Source: Echinostoma caproni
Lineage: Eukaryota; Platyhelminthes; Trematoda; Plagiorchiida; Echinostomatidae
DNA length: 20,974 nt
Assembly: GCA_900618425.1 (NCBI GenBank)
Contig: UZAN01039604.1
Span: 112,531 to 133,504 of the forward strand
Direction: 5' to 3'
Shown here: positions 9,021 to 18,354 of the stretch, in pieces
How the letters are laid out: each line of letters starts with the position of its first letter
Position numbering within the stretch: position 1 is the stretch's first letter
Position numbers and translations under genes: made by a program
The notes under the pieces: generated by a model
Database searches by the model: none
What the model was told of the DNA's origin: nothing
Seen by the model: only the letters and a program-made list of their open reading frames with translations

Positions 9021-9070
9021 GAAAATGCGCTGCCACCTTTGAGGGTTAACTTCGAAGGCAGCGCGTTTTC
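9021..9070. repeat. Strong 14-bp stem-loop
   Basis: Gaaaatgcgctgcc (9021-9034) pairs with ggcagcgcgttttc (9057-9070) over 14 bp with a single G-U type mismatch, around a 22-base loop. The G+C-rich centre of the stem makes it stable on either strand. It ends about 20 bases from the SINE-like repeat that follows. It may be a terminator-like or processed RNA hairpin, the inverted ends of a tiny element, or part of the same insertion. Confidence 0.75.
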
Positions 9071-9159
9071 CTTCATCTAATATGGCCCGTGTGTACATAC
9101 TTTCTTAGTCTTATACAAAAGCATTTTTCTCTGTGACGGAAATATTTGTGCTAACCGAC

Positions 9160-9215
9160 AAAGACCGCGCTGGACAGCTGTTTCGTCCTGTTTGGGACTC
9201 GTCAGTAGTCCGTAA
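9160..9215 (-). ncRNA. Hammerhead ribozyme, near-intact core with weak stem I
   Basis: On the minus strand: CTGACGA (9205-9199) matches the required CUGANGA exactly. Stem II is GTCC/GGAC (9198-9195 with 9188-9185), perfect 4 bp with loop CAAACA. GAAA follows at 9184-9181. Stem III is the palindrome ACAGCTGT (9181-9174), and the cleavage triplet GTC ends at 9173. The core plus stem II is nearly the same as the schistosome hammerhead as I remember it, differing at the free N7 position and in the stem II loop. Stem I is poor: of the first four possible pairs only two form, and its 5' strand looks about four bases shorter than the schistosome one. An 8-base palindromic stem III suggests cleavage as a dimer or in tandem RNAs. 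In this single copy, activity is doubtful because of stem I. Confidence 0.6.
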
Positions 9216-9234
9216 TTTTGGTGTTCCCGTTTCA

Positions 9235-9245
9235 GGACTCGAACC
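9235..9245 (-). promoter_or_regulatory. RNA polymerase III B box
   Basis: The minus strand reads GGTTCGAGTCC, an exact match to the B box consensus GGTTCGANTCC. A D-arm-like TTGGTAAGG lies about 27 bases upstream, in the place of an A box, but the A box itself matches poorly. The pair would drive transcription through the hammerhead. Confidence 0.65.
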
Positions 9246-9319
9246 GCGAACAATTGGGTCGGACTTAAAATCCTTACCAATGACGCAGAACATCAAGAGT
9301 GACTGTTGCCTTTGAACAG

Positions 9320-10845
9320 TCGAGTGGGCTGATCCAAGCTTGATACAAAAAACGTTTTACTCTATTTAAGACAAGCTGGTTTCAACGAAGTTTCATTTGA
9401 TTGTGCATCAGTGAGATATGGAGAGTCTTTGACTAAGCAGTTAGCACACAGTGAAAATAAATGTCCGTGTAGTCTTTGCTAGAATGACTGTATGGCACAT
9501 TTATCAATGTAAACAAATTAATAGAAGTAGATTTATAAACCTAACAGCGAGCATTTCTTTCCAATTTAATAAACACCGAAGTTGGTTGCATCTGACCTTG
9601 TAGTTTAATCACTGCGAAGCTATCTTACAGAGAATGTAAGTAACCTGGAACAATTAGTTAACACTTTAACAATCGTGTGACGACAAATCCGTTTGGTTTC
9701 ACTAGAATTGACGTCCTCAGATCCGTTGTAGTGGCGTTGATATACTTAAACTGAAAAGTAATTACTGATCAAAAATCGATATTTTTACCACTGGACGATT
9801 TCTGTAGTTTTAAAAAGTTCGTTGACCTCGAATTCTTACCTGTACACTTAACCCTATCACCCGCTTGATTGCTGCAATTGACTAAGGTCATTTTATTTGG
9901 TTTTATGTTGCCTGAATTTCTATTTTTCCATTCGGAAACTCATAGTCAATTTGGGATTAAATTTTACGGATACAAGTGGAGTGCATTGACTAAATACTGT
10001 TTTCAAATTTGTGATTCTGTTTAATTTGGGAACCTGGGGACTATATTATCCCGTTATTTTGCCACGTTTATGATATGAAAGGACACAAACATATTTCAGC
10101 TCACCACTATCAATTTTATCCATAAATTGCCCGTACACATCACAGTATGTGTGGTAATTTACTAAGTTATACAAGTGCATCAGTCTGTGGGGTAGGCAGC
10201 CATTTGTCCAAAACAAGGGTTATTCGTTTGGACATTGTGTTCCCTCTTCATGTCAGAAACAAAATTAACCGTGACTACTAAACTTGTGTACGAGGAAAAG
10301 CTGCCTCGTCTTCATGTATTGTTATCATGAGTGGGGTTCATCACCTGGATGCGCCCAAATGCACCAGTTCTATCCATAAATGAGGTTTCCTAAACTCTCC
10401 CTCCCTCTCGCTAAGAAATTGCGCGGGTAATGTGCGATTAGGTTCATAGTTTGCTCTTTAATACCGACCAACACTGATTGAGAGACAGTATTTTCATAAC
10501 CCTTTTAATGTAAAATCAGTCTAACAAGATTGAATTTGCGAAAATTATAAACATCAAACTATATGATAATTGCAACAGGATTCGACTTATTTTTCTGATC
10601 ATACAGCAGCTGTTTAGACTCATTCGAGTTTGCCAAATCGTTTCACACGTCAGGTTATCAGAAAGCAGAATGTGACGCTCACAAATTCTGTGGTTGTTGG
10701 GTAATAATCTGCTCTAGCCATTCAGCGGACGTTGAAAACAGTTTGTGTGGACGGATATTAAAGAAAACGTTGTTCTAGAGAGCACACCGTGCGATAAAAC
10801 GAATCAAATAGTATGGAATATTTAGAGTATAAAGCTTGGATTAGC
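9320..10845. other. AT-rich stretch with no supported feature
   Basis: No open frame of note, no RNA gene and no repeat were recognised. A pyrimidine run (ctctccctccctctcgct) lies at about 10395-10412. Confidence 0.5.
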
Positions 10846-10940
10846 CCATTCAATTAATCAGAGGCCCCAGACACTCTTCATGGTCTTGGGTGTGAGTTTC
10901 GTTCCTTGGGAGATCGTTGATTCCCCACGAGATGATGCAT

Positions 10941-11016
10941 CCAAATGCGATGGAAATGTTTAAGATAATGTCTAGTGCTCTTTGTTGGTTACCACACACA
11001 TTTCCATCGCATTTGG
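10941..11016. ncRNA. 19-bp perfect stem-loop of pre-miRNA size (candidate)
   Basis: The arm ccaaatgcgatggaaatgt (10941-10959) is the exact reverse complement of 10998-11016. The loop is 38 bases, for a total of 76. After a one-base bulge three more outer pairs form (cat with atg). The size fits a microRNA precursor, but perfect pairing is also expected of a recent inverted duplication or the ends of a small element. I recognise no known mature miRNA in either arm. The minus strand is open for 117 codons across it (10850-11203), with a product matching no family; that length is near what chance allows. Confidence 0.45.
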
Positions 11017-11204
11017 TATGGAATGTGTTTTGTATCATGGTAAAACCAATTTGTGGTGAGTCAAGTTTTGAAACAAAGCAAAAATCCCGAACAAGAAATG
11101 TCCCAGTTAGATAACACGCAGAAGCGAACTCAATTACATGTGTTACTTTGCCATCCGCAATGTTTGTAACAAATGAAGGTAAATGGAATCGTATATTATG
11201 CATC

Positions 11205-12220
11205 CATATATGTTTATCACCCGAGATAAGAATAAGATTTGATTGGGTTCAACTAATCGCTTTTTGTTTCCTAGTTATCTATTCTTCGGTTCCCTCTGGA
11301 CCTTATTGCATTTATTTTTGGATTCCACAGGTCGTCTGTTGAATGTAGACAAATTGGAAATGTGTTTCGATCGAAAGAAGGCTGTGAGTGACACGTGACA
11401 TGCACACAAAAGACGGATTCACGGTAGATTTCATTTTTTCGGTTTAGAGACAAGTGAAAAGATGTATTTTTTGGTTAGCAGTGAAAATTGTTGCTGTTGC
11501 AGAGAGTTTAAACAAACCGTCACGAATATGGAACCATAACGAACAAGAAGCATTTTGACAATTTTGTTTCTAGCCAGTACAAACTGCTCAGAATTCTAGT
11601 CAAAAAGTAAAAGGATAAACCGTGTAGCTAATGTTTTGGACAGTCCTTTGAGGGTCATATAACTGGACCTAAAAGAAAGCAGAAAATCTGTAGTTGGCAA
11701 TATTTCCGGATGACGTAATTTTTGCGCAACGCGCATCCAGCCAGATGTGCTTTAAGCGTTCTCAAACAATCAACGCATATTGATAAACTACCTCTCCGGC
11801 ATAGTGATCAAAGGAAGAAATAGTGATAGAAATGGTTACACGTTACCGGTTGATGGTGATGTGTCTCTTTGACTGGCTGTCTGTCTGTTTTCTATCCATT
11901 TTTTCAAAGTGCGACAACAACTCAAACCATGGAATCCAAATTATATCCACAGCACAGGTTAAAATAACTGTGTGTGATTTTGATGATCTTAAAAAAATAT
12001 GAGATGCTCTAGAATATCATGTAAATGACTGGTTATTTCACATCAGGCTCTTGAAATTGTACAACTTTGCTCGAATCCGTAAAAGTCAGTTAATGCACAA
12101 AGCTGAACGACGGTCATCTGACAAAACACGGAATTTTCATCCAAGGGGCTAGATGAAATCCACGACCGTATAAATTTCCTTCCCAAAGTGTAAAGCCTAT
12201 GAACGAAACCAAAAGAATCA
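11205..12220. other. AT-rich stretch, no supported gene
   Basis: Short frames only. A short (CTGT)3 run lies near 11877. The last 170 bases (12046-12220) may be an unreadable, more decayed upstream part of the LINE, but I could not trace its reverse transcriptase motifs there. Confidence 0.4.
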
Positions 12221-12223
12221 TTT

Positions 12224-12968
12224 GATCTCCAGAACGCCCTTGACGAAGCCCGCAGATGGTCTGTCTCCAATGATATGGAATTCAACGTTAGAAAGTGTCA
12301 CTTTTATCACTAAATCACAATGGTCGTTATTCCTACACTGTCGGACACCAGGATTTCCCTCATGCTCCATCCAATAAGGACTTAGGCAGACTCGAATTGC
12401 TCCACAAACTATTATACGGCGTCATCCATGGCAGTAAAACAGGTTGGACTGCTCAAATGAGTTTTTGGATCATTTGAGCCGGCTTTGTTTCCACGTCTGT
12501 TAGCCACATATATCCGTCCATACACCAAATACTCAATTCAGACCTGGAACCAATGGCTACAGGGAGATTGGAAGGCACTTGAACATCCACAGAGAATGGC
12601 TACCAAGATGTTCATAGGTTTACATTTCAAGACCTATGGCAAAAGATTACAGCTCCTGGGACCATACTCGTCGCAATATCGTCAAATAAGAGGCGACATG
12701 ATCTTACTATATCGTATTTTCCAACAACCCAACAATCCATTTAGATCTCTTTCGGTTCTGTCAACTAATGTTCATCTCAGAGGGCATCCACTGAAGTTGG
12801 CACTCCAAAATAGCCGTCTCGACTGCAGGCGCCATTCATTTGAAGTCAGTGTGCAGCAAATGGAACTTTCTACCACCTAACGTGGCCTGTGCGCTAAAAT
12901 TTGTATCTTTCAAGCGTCAGCTTGATGATGCTTTGGCAAACATGATCTTTCGACACCCAACTACATAA
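12224..12968 (+). pseudogene. 3' end of a jockey/CR1-type LINE reverse transcriptase, broken by frameshifts
   Basis: This is the C-terminal end of a non-LTR retrotransposon polymerase. Four pieces in changing frames fit the family order. The first (12224-12311) reads DLQNALDEARRWSVSN, then NVRKC, the region after the FADD catalytic motif. The second (about 12295-12390) reads SLNHNGRYSYTVGHQD, then SNKDLG. The third (about 12393-12855) carries LLATYIRPYTKYSIQTWN, then LEHPQRMATKMFIGL and RGDMILLYRIF, the typical thumb region. The fourth (about 12855-12968) gives KWNFLPPNV and SFKRQLDDAL, the standard end, stopping at TAA 12966-12968. Three frame changes and a TGA at 12458-12460 show it is dead. 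The endonuclease and catalytic palm are missing, as in 5'-truncated copies. A short untranslated tail should follow; no clear terminal repeat or target duplication is visible. Confidence 0.82.
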
Positions 12969-12969
12969 T

Positions 12970-15795
12970 ATATTCTCCTGTGCTCGTCGAAAACAATACA
13001 TTACTATTTACTTTCATGGACTAACTGTGATCTTGTGAATCGTGTTCCGAAACAGAGTGTAAACACCCTATGGGACTTGATAACCGAACGAAGTCTTTGT
13101 AAGCTTTTTCCCATAATGAAAATTGTAATCTAAATTTAAACTAGTTATATGGAACTGTAAGATTTCCACATCGACGTAGTCAATATGATTGGTCAAAAGT
13201 TGAACTCCAATGATTCTGGAATCTTTGATCAACAGTGCCCAACTGGGATCGCGTTTTGCTCGAACCAGAAAATCGAAGAGCACAATTAATTTCTTTCCGC
13301 ATGGAAAGAAAAATAGAAAATATTTTCACATTTATCCCAAAGCAATAAAACATCATTACCTGTTTTCGTGATCAAAAGACAAACCTTGGTTTCCAGAAAA
13401 CATAGTCATGGTAATTGTCGATATTGGAACATTTAACTGAAATGAATAAATCCTAATCAACCCGGTTCGGTTTACAATCTTTTATAACTACCGCTAAGGC
13501 GTGACACACGCAAACGTCACTTCCGAGGTAAAACTGGTATGTAGTCGTTCGGAAGATGTGTTGTCATCACCAGTGAGTGAACTCGTATCCCGATCAGTAT
13601 TTGCTAAATACGCAAAAATCTACAGCATTTCTATTCAGCAGCCTTCGAACAGGGTGCGGCACCGTTGCGCGATAATTTTCCTCCATCACAGTTGTAGTTT
13701 AAATTTTGCTGAAAATGCATACTGGCAGTGCTTAGCAGAAGGAGACGGAAGTGAGCAACACATTTGTGTTCACTTTTATATTAAAAAACACTTTTCCCGA
13801 CAAGATTGGACCATGTTGAAACCAAACCGTTTGCCAAACATTTTGAAACACAGACAGCATAATTTCTGAGATTTCTTGGTGACAATTTTGAAAATGGGAA
13901 AGGTCATGTAAGATGTATTGAATGGATATAGCATACGAACGACTTTTGTGTAACAATATCTAAACTCCGCAATAACTATGTGGGCAACAAACATAAATTG
14001 GCTCACCAATTTCGGCAAACAAGAAGTTATCAAGTAACTTTATATTTTTATAATATGCATTAAATATTTCATAATGAGATTACGTTGTTACCGGCAGTGA
14101 AGCCACAGTCGACCGCAAAATCCAAACAGTTTCTATTCCACTGTGTAAAAGCACTTTCATGAAATTATCCGTAATCAAATATACTTTACGTTATGCTCAG
14201 TTTGTTTCATCATAGTCCGAATTGATTGCATGAGCTAAACACGTAGTAATGATAGCAAGCTTTATTCATGAGAACATCACTGATGAGTGAATCTAGTTAC
14301 TCAATCAGTTAATTTGGAAACCGTTTCATTTTTTTATGGGTTTCATTTGTCTTATTGTCCGGTAACGGATTAAGTATCTAGTTTTCTTTTCGGTAAGTGA
14401 TTTACTAGATACAAAACCTGATCGATACTTTGGAAAGTTTTAAGCTGGACTGAGCCAACAGCAGCGACCCTAGCAAGGCGTTTACCTATAAATTGCCGTA
14501 AAGCATTTTTCTATATTGTTGTTTTATTTTGGACCGATACACTTTGTGTCAATTTCAAAGTGAACTGAGTATCTTTATCCAAAAATAGGTATGGTTAACA
14601 ACATTATTAAATTATGACAATTATTTACTTTAGGAAATTAGTTTGGAGTTCATTGGATTTACTTGTCAATGCGCATGGGTTCGCTTTNTCGCTTTTAGAT
14701 TCGTGCAAAAAATCAATACCGAAAATCTTGAATCACGAATTCAAACGAAGGTTGAATGAGCAAACAAAATGTTACCGAATAAGCTTCTACCAAACAATTA
14801 ACTTTGCATGATTCAATTGTTCGTATGACGATTTGAGGAATTGTGTTGTTTGTTTACCGTGAAAAAATCCAATAAATTCAGAACTCCTTGTATAACACAA
14901 GCATTTACGCACGTTTACGATAATTTTTTAAAAGCTGCTCTTAAAATTTGTAATAGTCGAAGTTGATGAACAGGTTAGTTATAAAACCAGTGATGAATCG
15001 GCGCGACGTGCCCTGGGCATGTGACATGGTCAGTCCTAATCGATTCGACAAAAAGGCATATGTGAAACCTGAACTAATTTATGCCGGCTTCAATAAAAGT
15101 GGGATAAATAAGTGAATTCCGTAATAAAAACGTTTAAATAAACGGGAGAAAATCAGAAAATCACATGAATGACATTATCTCGTGACAATCTTGAAATTTT
15201 CACTCTCCCTCTGCTTAGGTAAATGCAATCCTTCTCCTCGTCCTCTTCCTGCATCATACAAGCGGCTAAATTGCCTCATTCAAACGAATAGGCTCCATCT
15301 GACTGTCTATATATAGGAAATCATTCGGTTTTACGATGACTACTTTGATGATACCTCTGTGTTGAGGACCGGCACTGTGTTTTATTGAGTGACACAAATA
15401 TACCGTTCCGTGATAGCTTTTGAAGCTGCGAAAAAAAATTATTTTCTCATCACCAAACACCTTGAATAATTGATCTATAAATTATAAAAATCTTTCTATG
15501 ATGTAGTTATAAATTTTTGATCGTGTTTATCGTATGATTTTATTCCTTATACATGTAGATGGAACCGCAGGGTTTTTTGTGCAAAATCCGAATAACCAGT
15601 TTAGTCTATTGGACGCGTTTCGAACCTCAAATGTGAATCGAGAATTTGCATTCGTCCTCATTTTTCCTTATATCCAATGGTTCCAGAATTATCTTTATTT
15701 ATTGCTTTCTATACCAGAAAATGACCTGATGAAGAGTTTTTTGATATTTTGACTTATTTTTCATAAACGGGCTAGAGAAAATAAATAATAGCATT
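12970..15795. other. Long AT-rich stretch with no supported gene
   Basis: The first bases after 12968 are presumably LINE 3' untranslated sequence. The longest open frame is 13501-13869 plus (122 codons from a GTG); its product has no domain I recognise and its length is borderline for chance. Two modest hairpins are present: 14280-14308 (11 bp with one bulge) and 14374-14412 (9 bp gtatctagt/actagatac, 21-base loop). A single N is at 14688. No RNA genes or transposon domains were found. Confidence 0.45.
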
Positions 15796-15799
15796 TTTC

Positions 15800-15966
15800 A
15801 TTTTTCTAAACAGAAAATGATACAATTTTAAGGAAGTGGTGGAACGGTCAATCAAATGGCTATCATACAACATAAAAATCGGAGACGGTCAGGCAGTGGT
15901 GGCGGGATTTGAGCACATGTCTGAGGTGATAATTTGATAACTTACCACCGAGCTACAACCACCTCG
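15800..15966 (+). repeat. Dispersed repeat, copy C
   Basis: This is the third copy of the family at 1702-1880 and 2660-2852, in the same orientation as copy B about 13 kb away. Matching blocks are gatacaatttta (15819-15830), ggtcaatcaaatggctatcatacaac, ggagacggtcaggcagtggtggcgggatt and ggtgataatttgataacttaccaccg, ending near accacctc. It lacks the upstream similarity that copies A and B share and is the most diverged of the three. No open frame runs through it, which supports a non-coding repeat. Confidence 0.65.
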
Positions 15967-15969
15967 TGT

Positions 15970-18100
15970 TGGTCGGATGCAAAACAAGTTTTCAAGGAGT
16001 AAATTCGCAGTAGTACCCTATGGTCTCCATGGAATATTCATCCAGACGGACGTTGCTAGAAACGCATGGAGGTATTCAGTTGAATTTTAGATGACAGTTA
16101 GCAGTGATAGCGTGATGCAACCGGGTCTTTTATCTCTGTCTCATTGTCGTCCGTGTCAAGGGATCCAGGGATAGTTTGATCAACTTCGAAAGTTGTTTTA
16201 AAAAAACCATCTGAGCGGTATACCGTATTATTCAGTTTGAGAGTTTTGCGTATCTTGGCTGCCTCGAAACGGCTGGTAGGAGGATAATTATGTCACTTTA
16301 TCCTGGGATGTATTGAAAGAGATAGGCTCAATGAGAAGCATATTTGTGCTTAAATTACCGTTCATCATGTGATGCGTAATCTTCAGCGAGGTGGTTTGAA
16401 TTGAATTGCCGTTGAATCACAACATTTTACATGTTCGGCCTTCAATCAGTGATGCCTGACGAGAAAAATATCCATTTTTCTTTGTGCAGTTCCTGGGCAT
16501 TCCGTTCATTTTAATCTCATGGGAATAAGACAAATCGGATCAAATTCGCTCAGCTTGTTTTTCCGTTTTGTGAAGTATTCGTAAACAGAGCATGAATGCT
16601 ATCGCATGTTATCCATATGGAATTCAAACTGGAAGTGTGCGAAATTCATTGCACTCCGATCGTTTCAGAGCAAACCTAGTTTCCGGAGAGCTTGTTCCAT
16701 TTATGATAAACATAACGGAGTTTGATCAGTCAATACATCGGGTACGAAGGGACCCATATGGGCAGAACCGAGCGACAATTACTCAATCGGGTAGTGGAAC
16801 CTGCTCCAAATTGGGTCCAAAATCAGATGACGTAATCGGGATCAAGTCAAGGGCACAGAACAAGGATCGAAACTACAGGACCCGGACCTCGGTCATTGCT
16901 CGATAGCTGCTGATGTCTCAAAACCAGATGGATTGCAGCACGGCGTTTCGGAATGTCATAGGTCGCAAGAATGGTGAAGTTTGCGGAAGCGTATATTGTT
17001 ATTCGATGGAAGCCCCCTGTTTCGACAAAATGAACTTTATCCTGTCTTGTCCTTGCCCCGTATTTGTGCTTTTTATGGTATTTTATTTTAGCTCGTTGCT
17101 ACGCTAAAGCTTTATACACTTATTGCATTCTCTACAGCATGCAACATGTTGTACTGAACAGTAATCTTACCATGTGTTCCGATGTGGTCACTCTTTTTGA
17201 AATTATTTTCGAGAAGGGCTTGCTTCAGTTGTATTAAAATTATTATGCCGGATTGAAGACAGACATAATACATAAAGTCGGATAATTGTTTTATGATGAC
17301 TCCTCCCACGACCAGATTTCCAATGCCTCTGAGATTGAAGATATGAACAAGTCGTTTAGTGCTTGATGAATGAACGAGCAGACGTAGGTTTCCTAATTAA
17401 GTTAGCCGGCTAAAAGCATCAACTTGATCATGGACGAAATGGCAACAAAAGAATTTATCTGATACTATGGATCAACAATAAGGGAATAATCAGACATCAG
17501 CTTTATTGATGAATTTCGGACCGTTAGGTGTTTCAATATATTATTGAGCCACGACTGAAAGAAATCCATGGTAAGATCAGAAACCTTATGCGACAGAAGA
17601 GAGTTTCAGGTAACACAGTCAAAAACGTTTCTTTAAAATTCCCACACGCAAACAGGATAGCGAATGGAACGAACGATTCACCATCGGATGCGCACTATTT
17701 CAGTTATCATACTGAACAGCAGCAATTTACTCCAACAGGTCTTGTTGATTCTTTACGGTCGAAAGTACTCATCAATGACATTCGTTTATGAACTATTCAC
17801 AAACAGGTGAATAGGTCTTCAGCGCAAATTTGAGAGGGTACGTACACCGTCCGACGACCACAAACATCGTTCAAAAAGATGCACTCGATTACTATCATCA
17901 GCTTAAAAAGGATAAAATATCTGACAATCGCCATGGTGGAGGCTTGAAATTTACAAGTTTCACACACTGTCCAACAATAACAGAAAACTGCAAGAGCTGA
18001 ATACTTACGTTTGCTGATTTATCTCACGTGACACATTGGACAATATGGTTAAGATAAAACGTCTTTCATTAAACAATGTACTCTTGACAATTCATTTTCT
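15970..18100. other. Stretch with two weak open frames, no supported gene
   Basis: A plus frame at 16574-16906 (ATG at 16592, 105 codons from ATG) gives a basic, Arg- and Ser-rich protein ending TRTSVIAR, with no domain I recognise. Another at 17528-17791 (88 codons) lacks an ATG start, and a GT-AAG resembling a splice donor at about 17571 would cut it into a 40-base mini-exon (VFQYIIEPRLKEIH). Both are within chance expectation. The remainder is AT-rich and featureless. Confidence 0.35.
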
Positions 18101-18104
18101 TTAT

Positions 18105-18330
18105 TACACACTTGTGTGTTGGATAGCAGACGAGATGAAAACCTACTGTTTAACCTAAACCCCGATACTTGGAGTGGAGAAACACATAAGGCCCCGCGCT
18201 GGGTCAGGCAAGCGTGGTATAGAACCGAGTGACAACAAAGCTGTCTACTACCACCAAAGTTGGATGGCGGTGGCCGGGCTCGAACTTCGAGCCATGGGGT
18301 CCACTGTGCCACCACCATCCTGCAATAGAC
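18105..18330 (-). repeat. Structured GC-richer repeat, possibly tRNA-related SINE
   Basis: The block from about 18150 to 18325 is richer in G+C than its flanks and is open for 101 codons on the minus strand (18049-18354), though the product, rich in Ser, Arg, Cys and Pro, looks like a repeat read in frame. On the minus strand TGGCACAGTGG fits the polymerase III A box, and AGTTCGAGCCC is two bases off a B box, but only about 14 bases separate them, far less than in a tRNA. The segment folds into nested hairpins (separate entry). A SINE head with an internal deletion is possible; another kind of structured repeat is as likely. Confidence 0.45.
18262..18320 (-). other. Nested inverted repeats forming a branched RNA-like fold
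   Basis: The outer arms GGATGGTGGTGGC (18320-18308) and GCCACCGCCATCC (18274-18262) pair over 13 bp with one G-U type mismatch. Inside lies a second perfect stem, GGCTCGAA/TTCGAGCC (18293-18277) around a single G. The asymmetric inner gap is 14 bases on one side and 2 on the other. Confidence 0.8.
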
Positions 18331-18354
18331 ATCCACACTGAAGGATATTAACAT

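Larger units (their letters stand above)
9090..9315 (-). repeat. SINE-like repeat with tRNA-type head and hammerhead motif (Sm-alpha-like)
   Basis: Read on the minus strand the order is: a tRNA-like head with TTGGTAAGG (9272-9280) and an exact polymerase III B box (9235-9245), then about 30 bases, then a hammerhead ribozyme core (9160-9215), then about 70 bases ending in A- and T-rich sequence near 9100. This is the plan of the schistosome Sm-alpha family, whose copies carry an internal polymerase III promoter and a self-cleaving hammerhead. The ends are approximate: I see no clear target-site duplication, and the 5' limit is set by where the tRNA-like similarity fades. Both strands carry overlapping 60-67 codon open frames here; these are side effects of the GC-richer repeat, not genes. 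Confidence 0.6.

Noticed and set aside
9235..9300. A genuine tRNA gene on the minus strand
   Set aside because: The B box is exact but no acceptor stem, anticodon arm or matching 3' strand can be paired; it is a tRNA-derived repeat head at best.
9133..9315. Overlapping open frames of 60-67 codons on both strands
   Set aside because: They are explained by the SINE-like repeat with its promoter box and ribozyme.
10850..11203. 117-codon minus-strand frame
   Set aside because: It runs across a perfect inverted repeat and resembles no known protein; its length is within chance.
12983..12995. ctcgtcgaaaaca occurs both after the LINE and after the Penelope-like fragment (5850-5862)
   Set aside because: A 13-base match is expected about this often by chance in a window this long, and the flanks do not align.
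13501..13869. 122-codon plus-strand frame
   Set aside because: Starts with GTG, no recognisable domain, and about one such frame is expected by chance.
14280..14308. CTGATGA followed by a short stem, resembling a hammerhead core
   Set aside because: No GAAA follows the stem and no cleavage triplet is in place; the segment is a simple bulged hairpin.
18049..18354. 101-codon minus-strand frame
   Set aside because: It covers a structured repeat; the peptide composition and the nested inverted repeats argue against a protein.
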